64,000 nt of DNA from Balanoglossus misakiensis (lineage: Eukaryota; Hemichordata). Position 1 is the stretch's first letter, and the number at the start of each line of letters is the position of its first letter. A program made the translations under genes and the position numbers. Shown piece by piece: positions 28,001 through 37,100 of the stretch. The notes under the pieces are model-generated. The model saw only the letters and a list, made by a program, of their open reading frames with translations, was not told the origin of the DNA and ran no database searches. The stretch covers positions 7,440,001-7,504,000 of the forward strand of contig CM082578.2 in the NCBI GenBank assembly GCA_040954595.2. The letters run 5' to 3'.

Positions 28001-28262
28001 AGTAAAATACTCGTAAGTTCTTTGTGAAATGCAGTGTAATTTTGAGATATTCTATGGTTGAGGTAGTCTGTCAGGAGTGTGATGTACATGTACATTTAAA
28101 GTTTATGTGCAACTGTATACTGAGTGTGTAAACTTACTTAACTTATACCAATTCCTCTTAAAAATCACTGTGTAAACCTTTCAACTTACCTGACTGGACC
28201 CGGCGTACGTGCAACACCAAAACGGACCAAAAGACACCAAAAACGCGTGCATTCGACAGCAT
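3857..28262 (-). CDS. Gene B: giant transmembrane cadherin with about 33 EC repeats (paralogue of gene A)
   Basis: Exons in transcript order: 28262-28190, 24927-24746, 24075-23684, 23416-23196, 22794-22561, 22298-22066, 21865-21703, 21314-20746, 20620-20524, 20257-20001, 19855-19738, 19417-19157, 18833-18600, 18432-18274, 17915-17142, 16689-16371, 15907-15801, 15522-13351, 12909-10227, 9793-9540, 9343-8035, 7852-7707, 7423-7252, 6737-6502, 6124-6072, 5638-5575, 4008-3857. They sum to 11634 nt, about 3877 residues plus stop. All junctions are GT-AG with matching phase. Typical cadherin motifs recur (PE-D, DxD, LDRE/LDYE, DVNDN). The order is signal peptide, about 33 EC domains, membrane-adjacent domain, one transmembrane helix and a short Cys-rich tail. 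There are no EGF or laminin-G domains, so it is not a Fat orthologue. The likely role is calcium-dependent adhesion or an extracellular linker. Single-base errors at some exon edges are possible. Confidence 0.88.
4009..5574 (-). other. Gene B last intron
   Basis: An intron of about 1.57 kb separates the two last tail exons. It contains an (AAC)n microsatellite near 5354-5379. No further exon was recognised. The open frame near 4109-4306 has no splice context or paralogous match. Confidence 0.6.
5354..5379. repeat. (AAC)n microsatellite
   Basis: There are about eight to nine perfect AAC units inside the last intron of gene B. Confidence 0.9.
5575..5638 (-). CDS. Gene B penultimate tail exon
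   Basis: This 64-nt exon starts in phase 0 after TTTCAG and ends in phase 1 before GTAAGT. It encodes a basic, Pro/Arg-rich linker (DHGPADKPRTPAGRVRP). Phase 0 is required by the preceding exon; the phase-1 frame would hit TAG near the exon end. Confidence 0.7.
6072..6124 (-). CDS. Gene B tail exon with VYREYHRDELPVK
   Basis: This is a 53-nt exon between TTTCAG and GTAAGT. Its product (VYREYHRDELPVK) is nearly the same as the gene A exon 33491-33549 (VYKEYHREDLPVK), including two Tyr residues. That conservation against an otherwise diverging tail suggests a functional motif, perhaps a phosphorylated docking site (inference). Confidence 0.8.
6502..6737 (-). CDS. Gene B Cys-rich juxtamembrane exon with HGWGEH motif
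   Basis: The exon encodes about 79 cytoplasmic residues directly after the transmembrane helix. It is dense in Cys (CCACLKCCGGCW, AIKNCC) and ends in a basic stretch and RHGWGEHG. Gene A keeps the spacing CxxCW, AIKNCC and RHGWGEHG. Clusters of Cys next to a membrane are commonly palmitoylated; metal binding is the alternative. B is about 30 residues longer than A here. Confidence 0.85.
7252..7423 (-). CDS. Gene B transmembrane exon
   Basis: The exon encodes the end of the extracellular region (ALSEYPAVFVEKYA) followed by one hydrophobic helix (GIATIAILSLLGLLALIGLC) and CYCCFC at the cytoplasmic face. The core of the helix is identical in gene A. This fixes B as a single-pass type I membrane protein. 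Confidence 0.9.
7707..9343 (-). CDS. Gene B exons for EC30-33 and the membrane-adjacent domain
   Basis: Two exons (9343-8035 and 7852-7707). The first completes EC30 and carries EC31-33 with clear DQNDHAP and DVNDNSP linkers. After EC33 (IDTFDPYLN) the cadherin pattern stops. The sequence becomes alternating strands and helices: a strand near VGIHVSG, a helix from TKQEILDN, a strand GISHITVV, then VVVWIYGVADD and a helix with NTKNFISQQY. This resembles the ferredoxin-like membrane-adjacent (MAD/SEA-like) domain known from protocadherin-15 and cadherin-23; the fold is inferred from pattern only. Confidence 0.82.
9540..12909 (-). CDS. Gene B exons for EC21-30
   Basis: Exon 12909-10227 (2683 nt) carries most of EC21 through EC29 without an intron, and exon 9793-9540 finishes EC29 and starts EC30. 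Linkers such as DANDNVP, DVNDQTP, DVNDNVP and DVNDNDP are visible. EC26 has LAWHR where LDRE is normal. EC28 has about 13 extra residues compared with gene A. The exon ends in phase 2 (TCG AG|) and is completed by C in the next exon. Confidence 0.9.
13351..16689 (-). CDS. Gene B exons for EC13-21
   Basis: Three exons (16689-16371, 15907-15801, 15522-13351). The 2172-nt exon carries the end of EC14 through the start of EC21 in one piece. In gene A the same coding sequence is split by an intron between EC20 and EC21. EC16 and EC20 have an extra Cys pair. EC17 has no LDRE-like motif. EC17-19 are very close in sequence to gene A. Confidence 0.9.
17142..24927 (-). CDS. Gene B exons for EC1-12
   Basis: Fourteen exons encode the membrane-distal half, from about residue 25. 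EC1 begins CTFSPHPGSVFSVDEDA. Each EC here is cut by one or two introns, unlike the large exons of EC14-29. Exon lengths match gene A exactly for most exons (221, 234, 233, 163, 97, 257, 234, 159 nt), which supports the model. EC8, EC10, EC11 and EC12 have a Cys at the domain start and a Cys just before the DxD motif. Confidence 0.88.
21903..21922. repeat. (GATT)n microsatellite
   Basis: There are about five units in a gene B intron. It is short. Confidence 0.8.
24289..24329 (+). repeat. G-rich purine tract (possible G-quadruplex)
   Basis: The plus strand has runs of GGG separated by short purine loops (GGGAGGGAGGAGG, then GGGAAGGAGGGAGGGG). It lies in the gene B intron between the first two EC exons. 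The sequence meets the usual G-quadruplex pattern. On the transcript it is C/U-rich. Confidence 0.6.
24928..28189 (-). other. Gene B first intron
   Basis: An intron of about 3.26 kb separates the signal-peptide exon from the EC1 exon. It is close in size to the first intron of gene A (about 3.28 kb), but I see no obvious sequence match. Apart from the candidate 57-nt exon at 27621-27677, nothing coding is seen. Large first introns often hold regulatory DNA. Confidence 0.6.
27621..27677 (-). CDS. Candidate extra 57-nt exon of gene B
   Basis: The segment lies between a good acceptor (CTATCTTCTAG) and a donor (GTAAATAC). It is 19 codons long, has no stop in the required phase and is symmetric (phase 1 to phase 1), so it can be included or skipped without changing the frame. 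Its product is hydrophobic (FSILTSVALFYGVVVDMT) and would lengthen the signal region. I found no in-frame ATG, so it does not look like an alternative first exon on its own. No counterpart was seen in gene A. Confidence 0.4.
28190..28262 (-). CDS. Gene B first coding exon: signal peptide
   Basis: ATG at 28262-28260 opens 24 codons plus one base before a GTAAGT-type donor. The product has a hydrophobic core (VFGVFWSVLVLHV) followed by Arg residues and QSG, which suits a secretory signal. The phase-1 end matches the EC1 exon exactly as in gene A, where the first exon is also signal-like and phase 1. The ATG context is not strong, and I did not locate a 5' UTR exon. Confidence 0.72.
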
Positions 28263-31022
28263 ATTGGATGTCCGCTTCACACTTAACTGCGACAAGAACA
28301 GCCTCGTTTCCAACTATCGGCCAACTCTGGGCTTTTTTACCCATAAACGCGTAATTCACGACTACAGAAAACTAAATCCTTCTGCTATTGTCTTTTGTGT
28401 TTCTTTCCTCCAATACATCACCGAACTATCAATTATGTCTGCGTTGGCAATTCCGCCAATTGTTCACTCTGCGTATGAGCTGGCTCCAAGGGACACAACA
28501 GGGCGTGATTTTACGAGGACCAGTCGGTTGGCCGGGGGAGGGGCTACCACCATATTAGTATAAATATTACCTCGGGGCTGAGTATAATCTGAAATATTCC
28601 ACACATGGCAGTATACAAAGGCAAGTATACTTGTATGAGAAATATCCTTGACAGAAAGTTGACATCTCAGATTGTTGGCACTCATCGGCCAAGGAAGTCA
28701 ACTTTTCAAGACCAGCACTCCCAGTTGATACAAATGTTTCCATAGGTGTCCCCAGAGCTCGCAAGTCTATGTTAGTTATTGTCTGTTAATCGTGGCTGAT
28801 AAAAACGCCTCGGGCAAGAAGACTGGCTTTGGTCTTTTGTGTTTGGGGGCGGCGATGCCGTCCTGTGATGTACGACCTTATATTTACCAGCATAATGGAG
28901 CGGTGCGGTGTAAAATTGGATGAGTCCGAGCTCGTAAAATGCGAACACTGCTGACGGGGGATATGATCGTCATTCGGTGACACCGCCTGACTCCGGGAGG
29001 TGCCGATGTCAAAACAGAATGTTCGGATCGTGATCGGGTAAATGCGTAGCAGCTGCGCCATATTGGTGTCAGAAAACAACAAGATTGTTTATCACGTCTG
29101 TGTTGAGATAAAAACAGTCTGAAAGGCAGAATCGTCTCAAATTTTGCCGCTTCATTCTGTGTATACACTGTATATACCTCATGCTAATACTGTGTTGTGA
29201 TTCGCCAGAATCCGTCACGTGATAGGAAAATAGAATCGACTATGAATCCCGAGGGAAATAGCATGTGATTCTGGTAACTCACAGCCCCATGGGGGTAATA
29301 AACGGCTGCTATGGCCCTCATGGCCAGGCAATAGGTGTTCAATATGAGGCTAAGTGTATGCAATTAATATTTTCTCGTTCATGATTGTACGCAGCCGGAC
29401 GTTTTATATAGTTTATAACAATTGCCCATGTCTGTCGCAAGGTTAACTTAGCTATCAAAAGAACTTGTACAGGACAGGGAATATGTAAAATATCTCATCA
29501 TAGAAATACGCCACCGAACCACAGTCAAAAACATATGCCAAATAGCTATTACCGGTATATCTGAATACGTTATTCACGATAGAATGGCCCATTATCCAAC
29601 GCAATCATCCGGGAGCACACCACGCCCCAGTCACTGGGCCCCGCAAACTGGTACACCGAGCGTAATTGATTGACCGATTACAATAGAGATTGCTCATAAC
29701 TACGTCATGACACACGCAAAACACAACAACAAGCGTTTGCGTCAACACATTTTGAACGTTTTTGTAGGAAATGTCTTTGTTGTTGTTGTGTGTCTACTTG
29801 CTCGCTTTGTTATTCAGAATGGGTTGAATGCACTACATCCTACGGCCAGAAAAATAGTCAAACTATTAAAACTTTGTCACAGGACAAAACAGTCTGTGGA
29901 GTGTCCGAGTCCACGATCGTATAACCCTTTTTGAGATAAAGCACGGAGATGTAATCCTGATTGAAACTGATCATGAAGCATAACAGGTTCGAATACCAGT
30001 GAATTTGAAAACGGGGACTGGAATCACTCGTTAATTACTCTGACATGATTTTCCCGTGCTTCATTTCGTCCACGGTCAACTTTAGAACGGCAAGAAAGTT
30101 TTCATTGAAAATGGGTCTTTCAAGACCACAGAGGGCGATCTTTACTTCTTCGATTTATCGAGAGTGCCGGTTCAGTGTTTTTGCATCGTGTGTACTAAGT
30201 GATATGATGTGATGTAAACTTAAGCAAAGCTGATCAGTGCTAGTTTAAGTTTTTTTTCCGCGAGAAAATTTCCCATTTACCGTTCATCTTAGTGTCTTGT
30301 GTTGTATCGTTTTTGTTTCGAATTAAAAAAACAAAACAATAGACAATTGTTCTAAAGCCGGATGGAAGAACACACAACGTTCGGTCAGATGATATCAACT
30401 GCTTTTTAAAACAACATCGCTCGGAATATTCACCGAACTACCAACTTTCATCGACAACTGTGGCGTCATACCCATCGCGACACTGTCGGGAAATTGAGTG
30501 TAAAATCTCTCCTTCAAAGCACACTAATGTGACCAACCTCATGTCCACTGGCGCGCGTAATTCCATCGCTCGTCCAAATCCGGGTAAGCCTGTTGGAGGC
30601 CAACAGGTCACCAAATTTGCTCCTGTAAACCCATTGTGTTTTGTGAAGACATTTTCCCATGGCAAAATGTCAAATCGGAAAACATTGATAGTAAGTATAA
30701 AATCACAGTATTCATATTCCTGAAAAAGGGATGCCCGAATTAAATCAACTTCGAGATCGAGATGGTAATTAAAAAGGACCAAAAGACATTTCTATTGTTT
30801 TGACGCCATTTTATTTCTATTCTCACTGATTATAAGACGCTATAATCTTGCTCGGTTACTTGTAATTCATGTTCATAAAGTGCTATAACGTGCACTACAA
30901 TAATAGCGAACGACGGATTCGCATATTAAAATAGCTCTGGATTCTAATAATCTTGCCATGTTTATGATATTCTTGTACATGTAGGACCAACAAGTGTGGT
31001 CGTGTGCTTCTCTCGGCCCGGC
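28263..31022. other. Intergenic region between gene B (5' end) and gene A (3' end)
   Basis: This stretch of about 2.8 kb should hold the promoter of gene B and the 3' UTR of gene A. No TATA box, CpG-rich block or coding exon stood out. Open frames here lack splice context. Confidence 0.6.
30810..30815 (-). terminator. Candidate poly(A) signal for gene A
   Basis: TTTATT on the plus strand reads AATAAA on the gene A strand about 210 bases after the stop codon, in a T-rich setting. The distance is typical of a short 3' UTR. Confidence 0.4.
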
Positions 31023-31171
31023 TCACGCGTCCCCGTTGTCGTAACGACGATTTCTCCTGTCGGCTAACTTGTCCTGCAGATCTTGCTCGGCCCTGGCTTT
31101 GTTCAGACCCTGGACTTTATTAAACTTTACCTTATCGGCCTCGTGCTGGCGCCTGATTTTGCTGATGTCGT
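31023..31171 (-). CDS. Gene A last exon: charged helical C-terminus
   Basis: The exon follows TTGGCAG and ends in TGA at 31023-31025. The residues (RRQHEADK, then RAEQDLQDKLADR, ending NGDA) match the last exon of gene B. The helix is strongly charged. The match of two independent copies supports both the frame and the stop. Confidence 0.88.
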
Positions 31172-34100
31172 CTGCCAAGGGAAAAAGTGGGATTATTGTC
31201 CGCAGATGACCCTGCCAGTGTTTTATTTCGTGCGTGTATGTGATACAATGCCCCCGTGCATGGCAACCACTGCATTGTTCGACTCCACCAGTTCAAATCT
31301 CAGGTCAAGTGAATACAGATAAGCCAATTAGCGGGGATGCCATTGTTGAAATCCAGGGACGGGTTGGCGGATTCGATGGGGCTTGCAAGAAACAACGGCA
31401 AAACCTTGGCAATGCGTGTATGTCGTACCCGCAGAGATATTGTCGTGCCTTCTTTTTGACGACACCGACAGAAGCAAATCTGAGATTCCTTTTGATGTCA
31501 ATCACCCTAAGTTCTGCTAAATACCTGCTTTTCCTGGCGTCGCGCCAACGAAATTTACAGAGTCTCCGCAGTTCACCAAAAATCACATTAAATGCCTGAC
31601 AACGACTACATGCAAGGAAACTAAATCCAGTCGTCATGAAGAACTTCAATGGCATATATATTTAACCTGTTTTTTTTGTACCTAAAAAAAAGTATGTCGC
31701 GCGATCGTTTGAAATAAAAATACACCTCGGTTATGAGCAAGCAAATATGCATTTATTTCTAAGACTGAAAGGCGGTTTAAACAGAGCATTAAAATACATC
31801 ATTCGCATTCTCCTTCAGCGATCAAATTGGCCATGTATGGCTGTTTCCGCGCCATACTATCCTCACAGAAAAACACACATTTAGAATGTGTACATAACAC
31901 GTAGTACATATACATTTACGCTGGTCAGAATAGGTAACGGTCGTGTTTGTGATAGGTGAAGATACACACAATATGGGTTTGCTCGACAATACGACAAGTG
32001 GCTAAAATGGAATGCAAGACAATTGTCGTCCCAACCAAAGCCATCCCGTCGAAAAGACAAAATTGGTCAATTTCCACGATAACACCGAGATCATTATGAG
32101 CACAGGTTGGTAGCCTATCAATCTGCATCCGTTCATTTTCCCTTTTTCGGCCGAACACCCATACTAGTGTCAATTATAGAAGCAACGGCAAGTACCGTGT
32201 TTGTCAAGAAAGGTGTAATAGGAATATTCACTGTAGTAAGGATCATATATACGACAGCCTATATAATTGATCCCATCTTCTATCAAACTAAACATGCAAA
32301 TAATACCAGACATGCTATGATATAATCTTTATTGTGAAATGTGCCAGAACTTAAGGAAACGGTTAGAGTTTTAAAATCTAGTCTTGCTCTATGCCCTTTT
32401 ACAGTCTAGATCTGCCACAAGCGGCATCACGTGTTAGTTTGATTTCAAGCTTGTCCGAAGTTTGCAATTCAGCGGCTGCGAGGGGTTAACGTGTTGGAGG
32501 AGTTTTGTCTTCTATTCAGATACATGGGGTAACTTCCCTCCACCTGAAAGATAAGGAGGAAAATCACTTAAGAGGCGGGCCAATTGAAGCTGTGTGCTGT
32601 TCATATCCAAGAAGCACGTGTACACTGCTCTTTTGTATTTTTTACCCGCCGATATTTATTTGGCAGCACATTTATCGTGGGGAATTGTGTTCGCAGAAAC
32701 AGAAACAGGGACAATCAAGCAAATGAACAAAGATAGGAAACAGACATTCCCCCGACGTACCTGTCTATAGTGACCGAGGGCGCTCTTTTAATCTGCGCCG
32801 TGGCATAAAGCAGAGGAAAATCGGGAATTACAAAAGTATGGCATATGAGCAAAAGCAGCAGCTGTGCGCACACACGGGAAGCAGCGAGACTTGTCGCAGT
32901 TGTGGTGGTGCATGGCTGGAGGCCGTTGGGAAGAATATCACTAGAAACATTTCAAGGCCCTTTCCGTCGCTGTAAGTACTCATGTTTTACAATGAACAAT
33001 TTTGAGGAAATATGGCTGCAGATTGATACCGATGTTATCGTGCGAATCGACCCATTTTCTTCGCAGACACACACACGTTTGATATGACATTAACAACACT
33101 CGTGACTTATGCCTTCTCAATTGTCGAGCTATAGCAGTGAAAGAAATAGTTTAATTAAAGAATAATTACCGTCGCCACCTCGAACGCTTACGGCCGACTT
33201 CTACTGGGCGATAAAGAATAGAGAAAAACAGTTATAGTGATATCAAGTATATACAATCACGTTACTTTTCGTAACTCCAAATCTTAACAATAAATAACAA
33301 CCATACTGTGAAAGTAGTCGGTTGGGTGAACAAAATCACCACCACCACCTCCATCACCACTAACGTGACCACCACTACAAACACCTCCACCAGTATAACT
33401 GATTCTTTATGTGGAAAATGTCAGAAAAAAATCACATCAAACAGAATAGTTGCTTTATATATGAAGTAAATGAACTTGTAATTTACTTACATGTAGCGAT
33501 TCTCCTGACTTTTTGACCGGTAGGTCCTCCCGGTGGTACTCTTTGTACACTACAAACAGAAAAAAACAACAACATAAAAATCTCCTTGCGAAATAAGGCA
33601 CAAAATATATAGAGGTTTTAACACCTCCAATTCAGTGGCCAGTTTAACTTGTATTAGTATCGTGTGAATTTTGTATTGTTTGTTGCACTGAGATGTGCAT
33701 TTGAAAATAATTAGTTTGAATCTGTGTGTCATTATGTTGTCATTGTTGAACAAACGTTTTCGTTCGATTGACAAAGAAAAGAAAGATTTCCAAGTGTGGC
33801 ACAGGAGGAATTCTCTCGTCAACTCTTCCGCTGTTCACGCCAAGAGCAACAATTGTTCATTCCAATATCATTACAATAGAGGCCCAACAGGATATTCTTT
33901 CATAGCAAGGCGTCGTGTCAGATACACATCATGTAGTGGTTTACATTGCAGCTTGCTCTTATGCTTCAGTACATACCGTGCTCTCCCCAGCCGTGTCTCG
34001 GACCCCGGGCCTCTGGTTCCGGCGCCGGTTTGCTGCGACAGCAGTTCTTGATTGCATCAACGAATCTCTGCCAGCATCGCCTGCAGCAGCCGAGGTCGCC

Positions 34101-37100
34101 GGCGCCGCCCGCACAACAGAGTCTGTAACAAAATACATGAAGAACGGGTGACTAAACTGTCTAGGTATCCATACTACTGTGCTTGCATCAGCGGTTCCTC
34201 CCTCAGGAAAAATTTGGTTCTCACGAGTTCTGAAATATAAACTCGGGTACCTAGTAGTCTACAGAAAAACACAGGTCAAACTGGGTTCCGTTGTTTCGGT
34301 CAAATTATGTTAACTTTGCCTATTATGGCGGTCCACCGAGCCACTCTTCAATCACAGAGATCGATATATTCATCATCATATCTCCACTGCTGTAGCGGCT
34401 CGGTTCAGAAATGAAAAAAAAAAACACCTTTCTCGCAAGTCCTTACAGTGCAGAGTTTCAGCTGTCAAAGTCAGGAATACCGTGTGATTTTTTAACATAT
34501 TTCAGTCTGTGAATATATTTCAAAACGATAACAAAAAATCCTATGGGATTACACCTACCCGTTGGCACAGCAGCAGTAGTAGATCAAAGCACAGAAGCCA
34601 ATCAGTGCCAACAGACCCAGCAGTGATAGTATTGCGATTGTAGCGATGCCTCCGTCCGACGTCCAGAAAGAGCTCGTCGACCTGGCATACTTCTCGACAT
34701 GCGTGGCTGGATAGTCCGATAGGGCTGAAATGTAGAGAGAAAGGTTGAACGACAGAACTATTCACAATGTACTAGTGAAAGGTGGAGTTTTGCGTTTCTC
34801 GCGATTTTTGGATTGCGATGGGCGGAGGGGGTACTCAAGCAGAACTAATAATTTTTGAATAAGTAGTATGAAAACTACTTTTGTTTTCGTATATTCAACG
34901 AAAATAAATATACAAGCAAGTTTTTTCAGCTTTAGATTGTCTTTCTCCCGTCCACGATAAAAGCATTACATATTCAACACGAAGTTCTTACCCGACAGTT
35001 GTGATGACGGTGTCCCCGTGTCGTCGCTTGCAAACGTTGAATAAAGGTACTCCTGTGAAATGAAGTTTTTGGCATTCGACAGACCGGACTCGATGTCGGC
35101 TGTGTCGTCAGCAACCCCGTAGATCCATACGATGACACTGAAAGAAAACATTCCACGTTAATTTGTTGAATGGACCCTTGTGACCACTGTGACGATACCA
35201 AAACCAAGCTCCCCCCCCCCCTTCTCTCTCTCTCTCATATAAACTATTGTGAAAACCGAAAACTGTCACAGCGTTCGCTGTATTGTGCTTTGGAAAAGTT
35301 TAGTGAGATTGTTTACGCATGCCCACTTTTCTTTCAGAATTAATCACACAAACTAAAGGTAATGCTGCTTTTACCCGGAAGATTGCAGCAGACGTCTCGC
35401 TGAAGCTGTAACCACATCCCCGATGACGGTTATGTGAGAAATCCCGATTCGACCCGTTGGATAATCTTGACTGATGATGCTGTTGTAGGGTACCAAGAAC
35501 TCCTCCACGTTGTCCAGAATCTCTTGCTTTGTTCGGCCGGACACGTGAACACCAATCAGGTTCAGGTACGGATCGAAGGTGTCGATTCTGCAGTTGATCG
35601 CCGTCGAGGTCAGGGGCGGGTTGCCCGTGTCTATGCCCGTGGCGGTGAACGTGTACTTGGTGTACACCGTCGGCCTTGCTCCCGTGGCCAGGCTGACTTC
35701 GCCACTGCTGGGGTTGACTGTGAAGGTGCTGGCCGTGTCCTCGATGCTGTACTGGACGGTGGACAGTATATCCGCGTCTGTCGCCCGCATCCGTAGGATC
35801 GGCTCGCCCAGCAGGTTCAGGTAGGACATCTCCCCGCTGTAGAAGGACGGCAAAAAGATCGGGGCGTTGTCGTTGACGTCGACTATCTGGATCGTCACAG
35901 TGGTTGAGGCCGTCAGTGGAGGGGACCCGGAGTCCACCGCCAGCACCGACAGTTCGATTTCCCTGTACAGTTCGCTGTCCAGTTCGTCTTTGACGGAGAC
36001 GATTCCGGTGGCCGGGTTGATCGTGAAGTACTTGTTGGCGATCGGTCCGTTGTCGGCCAGGGCGGAGGATATCGAGTATGTCAGGATGCTGTCCACGCCG
36101 GAGTCGTAGTCCTCCGCGGTGACGTGTATGACAGTGGTACCCAGTGGACTGTCTTCCCGCACGCCGCTTTCATAGGGCGAGTTGCTCAGGAATTGTGGGG
36201 CGTGGTCGTTCTGGTCCGCGAGCTGCACCAGAAGGACGCCATACGCTTCCTCGCCGTTGCCCCTGGTGATGTGAACGAGGAAATTGTACTGTGGGTAGGT
36301 TTCGTAGTCCAACTGGTCCGCGGCGACCACCATGGTCCCCGAGGTGGGCTCCAGGTAGAAATGTTCGGAGTATTCGCCCTCGACGATCGTGTAAACGTAA
36401 TTGGTGTTGGCCCCGCCGCAAATGTCCGCATCGAAGTCGTCGCAATCGATGGTCCCCAGAAAGGTCCCAGTAGGGGCGTTTTCCTGCGCCGTGATGACGA
36501 CATCAGCGTCCACCATAGCAAGTCCTTCCAACGGCTGCAGGACATTGATGTTAGCGGTACATTCGTCTTTCATCGTCGGGTCTTTGTCATCCTCGATGCG
36601 GATGACAAACGAGTAGGATTGGCGGAGGGCCGTGTTCAGACTGCCTATCAAATAGATATTTCCCTTTTCAGGGTCGATGCTCCATGTACCTGTAACAAGT
36701 GTGAAATAAGCGTAGAGAGTAGCGTTTTAAGTCGCTTTGTCATACCGACATTTCTCGGTTTCTTCGACCCCGTCTGTCAGCCTGTCTGGATGGCACCTCA
36801 AAAATGGCTAATTAGATTACAGCAAAATTCGATAAATATTATTAGAGTAATAATTGTTAATTCTTGGTTGGTGTCCTTTGCATAATTAAGACTAATTTGC
36901 AGAAATATTCACTTAGAAATCACATTTATGGAAACTTATTGCACCAATCCACACAGATAGACTCAACAGCACTGCAGTGTCTGGTCAACTGCTCATTTGC
37001 ATATTAATAGAAATATTGATGAATTTCACCATCAACCCGGTGAATCATGTCACAGTGCGACTTTTTAACATTATGCTCTCACGTATCAGCTGTTTGCAAA

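Noticed and set aside
33338-33395. CCA-rich stretch as a Thr/Pro-rich exon
   Set aside because: It lies within a gene A intron, on the wrong strand for a Thr-rich reading, without splice sites in phase.
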